Shown in pieces: positions 1 to 10,460 of a DNA stretch of 64,000 nt. How positions within the stretch are numbered: position 1 is the first letter of the stretch; each line of letters opens with the position of its first letter. The notes under the pieces are model-generated. The model saw only the letters and a list, made by a program, of their open reading frames with translations, was not told the DNA's origin and did no database searches. The stretch comes from Ectobius pallidus (Eukaryota > Arthropoda > Insecta > Blattodea > Ectobiidae), in NCBI GenBank assembly GCA_964059195.1, contig CAXKWD010000001.1:214714484-214778483 (forward strand), given 5' to 3'. The translations under genes were made by a program, and so were the position numbers.

Positions 1-313
1 CATATCTCAAAAGTATTGACTAGAATTTGTACATTGAAAAGCTCCTCTCTACCTCCACCGAAACGTGACCTAATAATACCAGAAAAAGACCGAAAATGCC
101 CTAAAATGACCTAAAAATTGCAAACAAATGATCTAGGCCTATCTCTTAAAAATGACGAAAAATTCAAAATAAGATTTAAAAATGCAAAAACAAATTGCCC
201 TTATTCAATAAATTATTTCATGGTACACATTTATACATCTATATATATATATATTCGAGCTATCTTTTAACCTTCATATAAAGAATGGGCAAAATCATCA
301 AATGCCTTGCCCT
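1..313. mobile_element. right end of a hAT-like element, left end outside window
   Basis: This AT-rich stretch matches 25590-25857 over its length (shared text such as GCTCCTCTCTACCTCCA and a common terminus AAATGCYTTGCCCTA). The other copy has a matching inverted terminus at 25154, so this is probably the right-hand part of the same TIR element. Its left end lies before the window. No coding potential is seen. Confidence 0.5.
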
Positions 314-374
314 AGTAATTACAATATACTCACTAATAAATGTAATTATTAAGTATTAATTAAATAGTCATTAT

Positions 375-1238
375 CAGGGCCCTGTTTCTGATGGCCTAAA
401 ATTGTTTGAAAAGTGACGTACAAAATGGCTCTAAATTTTAATGAAAATGACTTAATAATTATAAAGAATTACCTAAAAACTGATATTTTATTTATAGCAA
501 ACAATTATTGTACACACAAAGTTATAGACTAATTTGTACATAATTGTAAGAACTATAAATGCAGAAACGATGTTGTAGGTCTAAAAACTTTGTTCTTTGT
601 TTGTGATTGGAGCATTTGAGAAGAAAAGAAAAAAATTGCTCTTAAAGTAAATCCTACAAAAAGTTGAATTATAGCAACCTAGTAATTTATTTAAATATTA
701 CCCGTATGGGGGAAAAAAAAGCTTGTAAATGACCTCCGATTGTCTGAAAGGTCTGCCGGACTATATTATTGTTTATTGAGGGTAAATAGTAGTTTGCACT
801 CTCAAATCCAAGCAGGTGGCAGACTCTGGTGCCAAGTCAATCTAATAACAGTAATATAATACACAATTTTGGCGTTTCTTTGATTCTCGTTTCTGACTGA
901 GACATGATAACACTTCAACACCGAGTGTGTCTTTCTTGCATTAAAGTAACAACACTTCAAAGCCAGCACCGCTGGGGACTACAAAAAAAGTTAATACACT
1001 GAATGTAAATGCAAGAAAATGACTAAATAAGGAAGCAAATGACATGAAAATTACAAAATAATGACACAAAATCGAAGTAAATGCCCTAATAATATAAATT
1101 TGCATAAAACGACAAAAAAAGACCGAATAAAAGTGCATTTCTTATAATATAGAGGCCATGATTAAAATGTATCTACAAGTTGGCAATGTCTATGCAGCAT
1201 CAACAAAAAGATGACATGTCATTAGAATACGGGCCCTG
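375..1238. mobile_element. hAT-type non-autonomous element H1 (864 bp)
   Basis: The ends are CAGGGCCCTGTTTCTGATGG and the inverse of CAGGGCCCGTATTCTAATGA. The flanks are near-identical 8-bp duplications, GTCATTAT (367-374) and GTCATTAG (1239-1246). An 8-bp target duplication with CAGGG termini is the hAT superfamily signature. No transposase reading frame remains. Related pieces are an inverted diverged copy at 2533-3118, a right end at 29720-30001, and a left-end match at 57613. Confidence 0.8.
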
Positions 1239-1246
1239 GTCATTAG

Positions 1247-1897
1247 AAATGCACTTCGTGATTTGGAACTCCGCTAGATAAACTCCTCACGACGTGAATT
1301 TATCAGTAATTTCAGTCACTGAATAAAGACATTTGGGTCAAAATCTTTGTATCAATCAGGAATATGGTTTACACGCGAAATGTGACTGAAACAGCTGAGG
1401 AAATTTAAGCTGAATTTAGTTTTAAATCCACTTGAGTTTACTCTAGCTAAAAGTTCATGTTACCTTTTAAACCTTTGACCACATACCCTTTCATCTGTAG
1501 TTTATTTATCTCGAAAGCTGTAACGAAATGCTAGTCTACAAACAGAAACATGTTGCAGGTTTTTAATTCTAGGAAAAGAAACAAACCACTCAACACGAGC
1601 TCTTTTATATTGCATGGAGATGTGGGCACCATTTCTATTATCTTCCTAAGTAATTTTAATAACGAGGCGTGTTATAAATATAGCCGGTCTCTTAGCCTGT
1701 ATCTGAGGCTTGCAGTATCGGAGTCGTGGTGAAGGAGACCGCGAGATCGAAACCCGCGTTGGGAAAAAGTGTGTACAAGTAGAGTAAGAAAACAGAAAAA
1801 AAAGTTAACGGAAAAATTAGAGAGAAATTCTTCTTATTTCCCTTGGTTTAAACTCTCCCTTTGTAAGGGTTTTTATGCGGCCAAAGCAGCCCGGGCC

Positions 1898-1942
<45 letters not shown>

Positions 1943-2049
1943 GCAGCTGGATAACCGGTCTCTTTCAACGAAAATCAGGGTGACGCAGCGGGAATTTGTC
2001 CGAATGTCCAGTTTATTATTGCTTCGGTACAGTGGCTTAGCCTGAAAAT
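1247..2049. other. non-coding stretch with decayed SINE-like head and (AAT)n tract
   Basis: No supported gene. At 1715-1765 the minus strand carries a weak pol III B-box-like motif (GGGTTTCGATC). It precedes a GC-richer segment that ends in an (AAT)n microsatellite at about 1900-1940, a layout typical of a decayed tRNA-derived SINE. The two overlapping frames through the AAT tract are low-complexity and not genes. Confidence 0.35.
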
Positions 2050-2314
2050 AATTCCGGGGTGCGCGGGCAGAGAGAGTTAAGTCCACTTTCTTGTTACTGA
2101 GAATTAGAGTGACTTAACACACTATACCATCCCAACATAGCTTTAGAGATGGATAAACCCACGAGGCACACATCCATAACTACCGAACAATTTTGATTAT
2201 GACTTACTGGACTTAACACAGATGTAGAGAACATTTTTATCTATAACTCTATGGACATATCTCAAATTTTGAGGATGGTGGGCTTAACTCTCTTTGCCCG
2301 CGCACCCCGGAATT
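2050..2314. mobile_element. MITE with about 36-bp GC-rich terminal inverted repeats
   Basis: The left terminus AATTCCGGGGTGCGCGGGCA continues through a purine-rich stretch to GAGTTAAG. It is mirrored at 2280-2314 with one or two mismatches. The centre is AT-rich with no ORF. The superfamily is not recognised, and the flanks show no clear long duplication. Confidence 0.7.
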
Positions 2315-2532
2315 TAGGGGAGGGTCGAAAGTGCCTGGGGGATTGAAGGGTATGGAATACCCCCTGGGGGTACGGGGTTTATCCCCAGAAATTTAAAAAA
2401 ATTGAACTGATAAAAATAACATTTTACGCTATTTTAGCACTGAAAAACAAATTAGCAAATTTGTTTACTAGGCTTATATATGACTAATTAAGATATGCCA
2501 ACTGAAACAAGAAATCATTCTGGTAACAGTTA

Positions 2533-3118
2533 TTACCAGGGTCCGAATTTTTACGACATGCCATCTTTTAACTGGAACATCATGGACGTTGCCCACTAAT
2601 GCAGATATTCTGATCATGAGTCCTAGATTTAAAAAATTGTAATTTTTAGGGTTATTTTTGTTCATTTTCCCCATTTTTCAATTTTAGAATTGAATGTCTT
2701 TAGGCCTATTGGTCATTTTTTGAGTCTACTTTTCCACATTTCATATTATTAGGTATTTTTAAAAATATAGTCATTATTTTATTATTTTCTGTTGTTTCTA
2801 CTAGCATTATATAGAGTTTTTGTACACTTACGCACATTGATTATTATGGGAACTCTAAATAAGAATAAATAAATAAATCTTGTAATAAGTTTAATTAGGA
2901 CACAGAAAGACGGTGTTTGCTGTTTGCATTTAACCGCATATACTAACTTACTAATTATAAACCTAATTGGTCAACAACATAAATGTAGAATAGACACAAA
3001 TCTGATGAATAAACTAATATTTTCATACAAATGTTTGGGTCTTTTTTTGTTTGTTTTGTTTTTCAGTAATTTTAAAGCTCATTTTTAAGACTAGCAGCCG
3101 ATCAAAATCCGGGTCCTT
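2533..3118 (-). mobile_element. diverged, inverted copy of the H1 hAT family
   Basis: The left end CAGGGTCCGAATTTTTACG and the following 80 bp resemble the reverse complement of the H1 right end (1150-1238). The right end reads GATCAAAATCCGGGTCCTT. I see no clean target duplication, so boundaries are approximate. Confidence 0.5.
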
Positions 3119-3129
3119 CTTATCCCTAT

Positions 3130-4200
3130 TATGTAAAGTCACACGGCTGACTCACTGACTCACTCACATTAATGTTTGCCCACTTCCAGATGAGCTAGAT
3201 ATTTGAAATTTGGTACACATATAGCTATTAGGCTGTAAACCAAAGGAAAATTTCAAAAAAGTAATTATTTCAATTTTTAGACCTAAAAACCCCCGAAAAT
3301 GGGCTCACTCACTGACAATTGTATGCCCACTTCTCACCTTAGTGAGAGCTATAACTTACCTGTCAATGCATGGGAGGTGAAGGGTCTGCTTTTTGGAGCA
3401 GGCGGTGCAAGTTTCACCTTTGTTAATACATTTCTTCAGTCTCTCAATATTTCTAATGACACTGTTGTTAAAATATGTATTAGGGTTTTAGAAGATTCGC
3501 TATTTTTATTGCACAATCATTTATATGGTACTTAGACTTATGTTCCGTTTCAATTCAGTTCATGTTATTATGTAATGTATGATTCTTTTTCTTTGTTTGT
3601 TCTGGATCTGTATGGTCACCTGGATTGCCAGGCAGATGACTTGAATAAAGTATTTCTCTCTCTTGAAATTTGGTACACATATAGCTTTTAGGCTGTAAAC
3701 CACAGGGAAATTCCAAAAAGGGCTCACTCACTGACATTAATGTTTGCCCACATCCAGATGAGCTACAAACATGAAATTTGGTACACAAATAGCTTTTAGG
3801 TTGTAAACCACAGGGAAATGCCAAAAAGTAGATTTTTAAAATTTTTAGCCCTAAAAACTCCCGAAAAAGGGCTCACTCACTGACATTAATGTTTGCCCCC
3901 ATCCAGATGAGCTACAAACTTGAAATTTGGTACACAAATAGCTTTTAGGCTGTAAATCACAGGAGAATCCTAAAATGTATTTTTCTTAATTTTTAGCCCT
4001 AAAAACCCCCAAAAAGGGCTCACTCACTGACATTAATGTTTGCCCCCATCCAGATGAGCTACAAACATGAAATTTGGTACACAAATAGCTTTTAGGCTTT
4101 AAACCACAGGAAAATTCCAAAAACCTTTCCCGAGAACCTCAGCGGGGGTTTGGTGGCGGAGCCCCCAATGATCGAAGCGAGTTACTATTTATAAGAAAAG
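3130..4200. repeat. tandem repeat of about 140 bp (roughly five units) with a terminal GC hairpin
   Basis: Each unit carries CTCACTCACTGACATTAATG, then a block around GATGAGCTACAAAC, then GAAATTTGGTACACA, then CTTTTAGGCTGTAAACCAC. Units begin near 3136, 3300, 3720, 3870 and 4017. The second unit is interrupted by a retrotransposon tail. The array ends at about 4135-4200 in a strong hairpin (GCGGGGGTTTGGTGGCGGAG followed by CCCCC), which suggests the terminus of a larger element rather than a plain satellite. Confidence 0.75.
3299..3535 (+). pseudogene. C-terminal remnant of a non-LTR retrotransposon reverse transcriptase protein
   Basis: A 78-codon frame ends NHLYGT and stop. It contains VNAWEVKGLLFGAGG followed by a Ser/Asn-rich helix and a final LLHNHLY. 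This resembles the extreme C-terminus of some non-LTR polyproteins (KGLLFGAR...ILHHHLY), from family memory only. A polyadenylation-type AATAAA lies downstream at about 3645, and the segment interrupts a 140-bp tandem unit, as expected for a 5-prime-truncated insertion. No catalytic part remains. The annotated ATG is probably not a real start. The family call is tentative. Confidence 0.4.
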
Positions 4201-4379
4201 TTAAATAACAAACGGAACAGCGGAAATAATAGGCCTACATTTACAATTTCAGTATTTTATTATTAAATAAAATAACTATTTTTCAAAATGGAACATAAAT
4301 AACAAATAAAATTTTAGGTTTTGATTTCGGGAGGGAGGGGGGTCCGGACCCTTGGTTGACTTCGGGAGGGGGTTCGGAC

Positions 4380-6025
4380 TAGGGTGGCCAGACGTCCGGC
4401 TTTTGGCCGGACTGTAAGGCTTTTTGCTAAGCAGTCCTCCATCCGGCGCGGCTTTATGCCGGACGTTGATTTGTCCCCCTTTTCGAAACTCTGAGGGATT
4501 GGTAAAGCGTATTAATAAAATTTGTTCTCGGAAGAGTGTAATTCCATGTATAAGGAATTCCTGCGGATGGCAAAGAAAGGACAAAAATATAAATAGAGAT
4601 GAAAATCCCTTTTTGCAGTGTATAATCATTGATCTATATATATATAAATCAATTGCCAAAGTCTATGTTGCCGCATCACTTGAGAACGACCGATTTGGCT
4701 GATTGTTTGTTGTGTTCATAATTGTCAGGACAAGGTTTGTATGAAAGAACATTTTTGGAAAATCCACGGAAAAAGTCGGAAATGTGAAATGATGCACAGT
4801 TAGAGCGTTCTGCTGTCACATGTTTTCATAAAAAAAAAGTGTGAGTCTTGCAACCAAACCAAATCGAAAGTGTGTATGTATGTTCCGTATACAAATTTAC
4901 ATTTCTTGACCAATTTGCACGAAATTTTGCACACATACTCAGTTAAGCCCGGGAAGTAACGCGGTCAACATTAAAATTCAAACAAGCCACTCCTTCCCTT
5001 GACAATTTATATAATTTCTGATAATATTATACTGAAAAATGAAATTCAGTTATCATGACAACAGTGTTCACATAGGGCTTTGGGAACTATATAATACTGG
5101 GCTTTAACAAATTCTGATGCTATCGTTGTAATTAATACATTTGTGAAAATAATTCTTGAAGAATGAAATCCAAGAAAATAAAGCATAATGTGAAGCACTC
5201 ACATAACTTTCTTTACACTTGACATGGAAAATATAATTTTCTCACTTCACATTTTGATGTAGAATAAGCGGTCGTATTGGAGGGACAGTTTAAGTGTGTG
5301 CCAGTGAGTATGCTATAACAGAAGTCGGTAAAATATCCTATCCACTGATACGTCACTCATAGCTGTAGGCTTTGTATAGGGATGTTTATCATAGGCCTTA
5401 AACATATACAAGAAGACAAAATAGGATGGAACATTTTCAGTCCTATGACCGCAGTATGTTATGTCCCAGGTTTTGGGGGAGGAAAGTATGAAAGTGAAAT
5501 TATATATATATATATTTTTTTTAAATTTCAGCTCCGAAACGGTTGTATGGTAACATGAGAGTGAGAAATAAAAATGCACATAAAGACAATACCATCTTAT
5601 GTCATCGGAATTTATGTTTCTTCTTATTTCAACCCCTCCCAGGCATGGTGTGTAGAAAGAACGGAATGCAACATTCGATATCCTCTGTGAGCCATAAAAA
5701 GCTATATCTAGCGTTTTCTGAGGGAATAGTTTGAGTGTGATAAGTCGTTCTTCCTCATATCAAGTTCTATGTACATATTATACAAGGCCCTAGAGTTTGA
5801 AAATCGAAAGTCCTTCATAAGTTAATTTCAAATTACAAAATAAAAACCCGGGTGACGCTGGGCCTTTTAAGCTAGTTTTATATAAATGTAGTTATTAAGT
5901 AAAATTAGTCAGGGTTATACCATGTAATATCTGCTGTCCAGCCATCCATGCCCGAAGTTTTATACTATGCTAGATTACCGAAGAAGTGTGTCCTCCTTTC
6001 TGACATCTTAGAAATGGCCACCCTA
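4380..6025. mobile_element. hAT-type element H2 (1646 bp) with perfect 8-bp target duplication
   Basis: The termini TAGGGTGGCCA and TGGCCACCCTA are perfect inverted repeats. The flanks are identical 8-mers GTTCGGAC at 4372-4379 and 6026-6033. The host sequence on both sides is the same GC-rich motif (CTTGGTTGACTTCG and CCTGGTTGACTTCG), so the target was itself a short repeat. No transposase is recognisable. Part of the interior (about 4960-5190) belongs to repeat family G. Confidence 0.85.
4960..5190. repeat. partial copy of repeat family G inside H2
   Basis: Text such as CCTTCCCTTGACAATTTATA, ATAATTTCTGATAAT and the following motifs match the middle of the two long family-G copies at 19155-19831 and 21329-22008. 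It is diverged and lacks both ends. Confidence 0.5.
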
Positions 6026-6033
6026 GTTCGGAC

Positions 6034-6421
6034 CCCCTGGTTGACTTCGTGAGGGGGGGTATACGGACCCCCTTTCCTACGCTACTGATTTTTTTCAATA
6101 ATTTTTATTGAACATTAGTTGCATGCCCCATTGACACGAAAGGGTCTCCAAATACGAAAGACAGTGTATTACCATATCAATTTTCCCCCGCGACAATTCA
6201 CTGCCACTATGATGTAAACCCGAACCATTTGGTCACAGCCCATAGGAGAGAACGGAAGAATTTTAATTCACATTATGATGATTGATAAAAGCAACATTCT
6301 CAACAGTAACTTTTCAGTTTATTAGCTAATGGAGAGGTTTCATTCCACTTTTTAACAAGTTTTCGCGACTTATTGTATTCTGCTGCACGAATGATTTAGA
6401 AGTTGTTATTGTCTGTGAAGC
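6034..6421. other. upstream region of the first zinc-finger gene
   Basis: After a G-rich target remnant (to about 6085) the sequence appears unique. It contains CAATTCACTGCCACTATGATG, loosely echoed upstream of the second gene (CATTACACTGCC near 9181), which may be a trace of the original duplication. No convincing TATA box is seen. A TGA stop lies in frame two codons before the start codon, which fixes ATG 6422 as the first in-frame Met. Confidence 0.4.
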
Positions 6422-7207
6422 ATGGCGAATTTACAGGACATAAAATCCGAGCCCTTAGAAGAAATAGAACAAGTAGAGTGCAATGGTTCATTAAAAATTG
6501 AAATTATTGATGAGGACATCAAGCAAGAGCCTGCTGTAGCGGAAGTATGCGAAGTAGTAATTGAAGAGAAACATATTGACCCATTAACCAATGTAACGCC
6601 CACCGACAGCGAGGAACATTTAAAACCCTATGAGGGCGTCGATTTAAATGTATTCAGTGAAACGTCTCAGGAAAATAATTCTACTAAGGATGATAAACCT
6701 AAAACGTTTCCTTGTGAAGTTTGCGGAAAAGGATTTGCTCGGAAAGATGTGCGGAATCGGCATTATGTTACCCATACAGGTGAAAAGACATTTTTCTGCG
6801 ATACGTGTAACAAAGCCTTTGGATTTAAAAGCGATCTTTCGAGACATGTGCTTGTACACACAGGCGAGAAAAAATTTTACTGCCATTTGTGCGATTATTC
6901 TGCTATTAAGAAATACTCTTTAGAAAGTCATCTGATTACTCACGCAAATTTAAGAATCTTTAAATGTGAAGTTTGCAAGAAAGCGTTCAGTCGGAAATGG
7001 TACTTGCGAAAACATATGATCAGCCACTCGGGAGTGAAATCATTCTCTTGTGAAGTGTGTAGCAAATCTTTCACTCATGCTCGCAGCTTAAAAGAACACA
7101 AACGCACCCACAGTGAAGAAAAACCACTTCCATGTGACTTATGTAATAAAGAGTTTGCTTTAAAAAGCAGTCTACTAAGTCACAAATATAAGAATCACAG
7201 GAACTGA
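6422..7207 (+). CDS. C2H2 zinc-finger protein, six fingers (upstream paralogue)
   Basis: A 261-aa intronless frame, probably a nuclear DNA-binding transcription factor. Residues 1-95 are acidic and carry several SUMO-consensus-type psi-K-x-E sites (IKSE at 7, LKIE at 24, IKQE at 33). No ZAD, BTB or KRAB domain is visible. Six C2H2 fingers follow with Cys-Cys/His-His at 98/101/114/118, 126/129/142/146, 154/157/170/174, 182/185/198/202, 210/213/226/230 and 238/241/254/259; the last has H-x4-H. TGEK-type linkers join fingers 1-3. A TGA two codons upstream supports this start. Finger 1 has Arg at the usual core Leu, as Zif268 finger 1 does. It is a tandem duplicate of the gene at 9356. A possible poly(A) signal ATTAAA lies at 7309. 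The targets are unknown, and it could be the last exon of a longer gene, but the upstream stop argues against that. Confidence 0.85.
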   Translation: MANLQDIKSEPLEEIEQVECNGSLKIEIIDEDIKQEPAVAEVCEVVIEEKHIDPLTNVTPTDSEEHLKPYEGVDLNVFSETSQENNSTKDDKPKTFPCEVCGKGFARKDVRNRHYVTHTGEKTFFCDTCNKAFGFKSDLSRHVLVHTGEKKFYCHLCDYSAIKKYSLESHLITHANLRIFKCEVCKKAFSRKWYLRKHMISHSGVKSFSCEVCSKSFTHARSLKEHKRTHSEEKPLPCDLCNKEFALKSSLLSHKYKNHRN

Positions 7208-7343
7208 ATGGAACGACATATAAATAACGTAAGACTTGAGTACTGGATTAATTTTATTTGGGCGAAATAAGGGCTTTGATGAAATGTACTTTGAACTTTT
7301 CCTGGTGAATTAAAATACATGTTCAACACCGTTGAGCTCGATC
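7208..7343. other. 3-prime flank of the first zinc-finger gene
   Basis: A short AT-rich flank with a candidate polyadenylation signal ATTAAA at 7309-7314, about 100 bases after the stop. The motif CACCGTTGAGCTCGATCAATG just before the foldback element is also found near 28211, so the repeat probably begins slightly earlier than its inverted arms. Confidence 0.4.
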
Positions 7344-7661
7344 AATGTAATAAAATAAATAAAATACCATTTGCTCAACTAAAATGTATTTTATGATCTG
7401 TTACCAAGACCTTTCGGTATCTCTACAACATCTTCAGGGCATCTTTTGCTAGTTTGGAGTTCAGTGACAGTGATTTTATGAGACTTTATACATTTTATCT
7501 TATTTTATAAAGGGACGAAATGCAGTTTTTATTTAATTATTGAAGCTCCAAGCCAGCAAAAGATGCCCTGAAGATGGTGTAGAGACACCAAAAGGCCTTG
7601 GAAACAGATCATAAAATACATTTTAGTTGAGCAGATGGTATCCTATTTATTTTATTACATT
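7344..7661. mobile_element. foldback element FB1 (arms about 116 bp)
   Basis: The left arm (7344-7459, starting AATGTAATAAAATAAAT) is mirrored by 7546-7661 with about 90% identity. It includes GATCTGTTACCAAGACC / GGCCTTGGAAACAGATC and CAGGGCATCTTTTGCT / AGCAAAAGATGCCCTG. The 86-bp spacer has no ORF. A half copy is at about 28211-28275. The class is not identified. Confidence 0.75.
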
Positions 7662-7692
7662 TTCCTGGTGAAGTTAATATTTTCCCGGTCTT

Positions 7693-7839
7693 CTAACCAG
7701 GTGGTTATTTTGAAAAATTCCGACTTTTGGGGCTGATCTGAGGCTCCAGTACCAAGAAGAATGAAGTGCCGGGACTGGATGGTATTCCTAAGATCGGCCC
7801 CCGAAATGTCGGAATTTATCAAAGTAACCACCTGGTTAG
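7693..7839. mobile_element. foldback element FB2 (arms about 48 bp)
   Basis: The arms begin CTAACCAGGTGGTTA and continue through AATTCCGAC to GATCT. They are mirrored at the right end, which finishes AACCACCTGGTTAG at 7839. The spacer also contains a smaller inverted motif (AGTACCA / TGGTATT). There is no coding capacity. Confidence 0.7.
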
Positions 7840-8096
7840 AGGCCCAAAAAATATTCTTTAAAGGGTTTTGATACTGGGAGACCAGTATTAAAAAAAAGTC
7901 ATTATCGTTCAATGTGCAAACAACTAGTTCAGCGTACAAGTCAAAAGACTAATAAATCATATGTAATATAAATAATGTTAACTTGAGTTTAAAGTGATAA
8001 AAAAGTAGTTTTGTGTAGGTAGTTAGTGTACTGATTTAATGCCTAATGCCTAATTTTCTTTACTAATAAAACATTTTTTGGCAATGTGGCTGTGTA

Positions 8097-8232
8097 GAAC
8101 ATTTTATTTCAAATGTTTTGTTCTCAGCTGTGAGGATCTTCTTCAGTGATAGCTTTTTTTTCCTGAGAAAATGGCAGCTGGCATTGGAGAAGTTCCCACA
8201 GCTGGGAATTAAACGTTTGAAATAAAATGCTG
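8097..8232. mobile_element. foldback element FB3 (imperfect arms about 43 bp)
   Basis: ACATTTTATTTCAAATG through CTCAGCTGTGAGG is mirrored by CCCACAGCTGGGA through TTTGAAATAAAATG with about 80% identity. It has the same general design as the two foldbacks just upstream but a different sequence. Confidence 0.5.
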
Positions 8233-9355
8233 CTTGATGTGTGTTGTATTTAATATTCTGACCGTAAAAGCTTAAGATATACAATACCCTTTAATATTTA
8301 TTTTTTCTCATACCTCTTATATAGTATGTTTAGAAAATATACCTGGCATCAGCCGGAAGAAAGACGTAGCCAGAAATCTTTTTATAATTTTTCAATTTGT
8401 AGAACAGTAGGCCTACATTAATTGAATTGCATTATTATTATTATTATTTATTTTTCTATTATTATTATTTTTTTGTGTTTTCATTTAAATATTCTATTAG
8501 CCTAATTAATTGTGTTCTTGTCACAAACATTGCAATTATGTTTGTAATGCTCATTCAGTCCAGTCACCAGGTACTGAAAATTGGGGTTGCCTGGAAAAAG
8601 GTCCGAAGTTAATAATTTTTAGTATGTTATCTATGGGTATTCTGTGGTGTAGAATCCAAGTTTTCCAATTCGAGAACCCTGTGCTAACTTCAGGGCAGCC
8701 GAAAAACCCCGAAATTTTGGGGCTTTTTTCAGTGTTTTCCTTATAACTCCTAAACAATGCATTTTAGCTTAAAACACTCCATTACAAAAGTTAAAGAGCA
8801 TAAAATTTCCTATTATTTGCATTTTTACAAGTTTTCTAAAACCAAATACGTACCGAGATATGGCGCTTCAAAGTTTTGAATAATTTTCAAAATATCGAAA
8901 AACTGCGAAAAATGGAGCATTTTCCCTAGTAACTTTCAACTTTAAACATTTCTGTATGAATAACGTTCAGTAACCTACATAATAGAAAACCCATTCTTAA
9001 AGAGATCGGAAAGGTTTCCCAGCCAAAACATAATTTGTAGTGAAAAAGAGAGAAATGTTATTGCATTCTCTGCAGAAAAACGATGGTATGGGAAGGAGTC
9101 GTCTTAATTTCTGTACTGACGAATTGAACGAAATACGAAAATGCATTCTATCGCTTTTCCCTGGCGTTGCAGAAAAGAACACATTACACTGCCAAAGAGA
9201 TAATAGCCGGATTTGCAACAATTGGTTCCTAATCAATTCCTAACCCTAACATGCGTAAATATTAATTCTCAGAAGCTTAATAGTGTTCATTATTAATTAC
9301 AAGCTTTTAACGACCTTTGTTGTTTTGCAAATTCTGATGCATGTTGTAAAGAAAT
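8233..9355. other. intergenic stretch between the zinc-finger genes
   Basis: AT-rich, with an (ATT)n-like tract near 8430-8470 and no supported gene. The 8990-9355 part looks unique and would hold the promoter of the second gene. It shares only weak motifs with the upstream region of the first gene. An in-frame TAA lies three codons before ATG 9356. Confidence 0.4.
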
Positions 9356-10186
9356 ATGGCGTGTTTAGAAGGAATCGTAAAAACAGAACCGCCGGAAGAA
9401 ATGGAGGAAGATCTGGTTTGCAATGTTTCATTAAAATTGGAATTTACTGATGAGGATATCAAGCAAGAGATAACGAAAATAAACAGGGTAGAAAAAATAG
9501 AAGACACTGAAATTAAAATTGAAGAGATTGATTCGAATTTAAAGTCTGGTGATAGTGAAGGCTGCAATGAGGACAACGAACATTTAAAACGGAACATAGA
9601 ACGTTTAAATATATTCGACAAAAATTCCCAGGAAAATAATTCTAGCAGTAAAGAAGATAAATCTAAAAGATATTCATGTGAATTCTGCCGAAAAGAATTT
9701 CCTTGGAGATATATACTGAACCGGCATTATCTCTCCCACACAGGAGAGAAAACGTTTATCTGTGAAGTATGTAACAAAGCATTTGGATTAAAAAGCGACC
9801 TAATGAGACACGTCCCTCTACATACCGGAGAGAAAAAGTTTTCCTGTCATTTGTGCAATTATTCTTGCATTGCGAAATACAATCTAAGAAGTCATCTTGT
9901 TACTCATTCAAATGTGAAAATTTTTAAATGTGAAGTTTGCAAAAAAGCTTTCAGTAGAAAATCGTACTTGCGTAGTCATCTTCGTGGCCATTTGAGGGAG
10001 AAACCAGGAGAATACAAACCATTTTCATGTGAAACTTGCAACAAAAGTTTCGCAATAGCTCGCAGTTTGAAGGACCACGCACGCACTCACAGTGGAGAGA
10101 AACCACTTTCATGTGAAGCATGTTGTAAAATGTTTTCATTGAAAAGCAGTCTGCGAAAACACAAATATAGATTCCATAAGGCATGA
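9356..10186 (+). CDS. C2H2 zinc-finger protein, six fingers (downstream paralogue)
   Basis: A 276-aa intronless frame, a paralogue of the 6422 gene with the same architecture. It has an acidic N-terminus (1-105) with psi-K-x-E sites (VKTE 8, LKLE 26, IKQE 35, IKIE 53), then fingers at Cys/His 108/111/124/128, 136/139/152/156, 164/167/180/184, 192/195/208/212, 225/228/241/245 and 253/256/269/274. The linker between fingers 4 and 5 is five residues longer than in its sister (212 to 225, against 202 to 210). Predicted base-contact positions -1, 3 and 6 differ in most fingers (finger 1 W/I/R against R/V/R; finger 3 A/N/S against K/S/S; finger 5 I/S/D against H/S/E), so the copies probably bind different DNA. 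An upstream in-frame TAA fixes the start. A poly(A) signal AATAAA lies at 10341. Function is otherwise unknown. Confidence 0.85.
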   Translation: MACLEGIVKTEPPEEMEEDLVCNVSLKLEFTDEDIKQEITKINRVEKIEDTEIKIEEIDSNLKSGDSEGCNEDNEHLKRNIERLNIFDKNSQENNSSSKEDKSKRYSCEFCRKEFPWRYILNRHYLSHTGEKTFICEVCNKAFGLKSDLMRHVPLHTGEKKFSCHLCNYSCIAKYNLRSHLVTHSNVKIFKCEVCKKAFSRKSYLRSHLRGHLREKPGEYKPFSCETCNKSFAIARSLKDHARTHSGEKPLSCEACCKMFSLKSSLRKHKYRFHKA

Positions 10187-10340
10187 ATGAACCTGCTCGG
10201 AGTAATATGTTAAAAAATTAAATTTACGGACACCTTTGCCAAGTTAGCATATTTTTCTAGTTCTGCTGGAGGAAAATACAGTGTTAATGGCTAGCTAGAT
10301 CTCTGGTATTCACAACCACTAAAAATTTGAAAGTCCGGAA

Positions 10341-10346
10341 AATAAA
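10341..10346 (+). terminator. poly(A) signal AATAAA of the second zinc-finger gene
   Basis: AATAAATAAA lies about 155 bases after the stop codon, the first canonical signal downstream. Cleavage would fall near 10360. Confidence 0.5.
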
Positions 10347-10460
10347 TAAACATTTCTTACGTAATGAATAGTTTTTATATTTAATTAATGGCGCAGCATA
10401 TAATTATATTACAGCAGATCTGTTCATTCTGATCCTGTTAATAAGCAAATGAGGTGAAGG

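Noticed and set aside
1769..2086. Poly-Ile and poly-Tyr ORFs
   Set aside because: They run through the (AAT)n tract after a SINE-like sequence.
6406..6923. Overlapping ORFs in other frames of the first zinc-finger gene
   Set aside because: Shadows of the real frame; the C2H2 pattern is only in the 6422-7207 frame.
8427..8612. 61-codon Tyr/Phe-rich ORF
   Set aside because: Translation of an (ATT)n-like tract with no motif.
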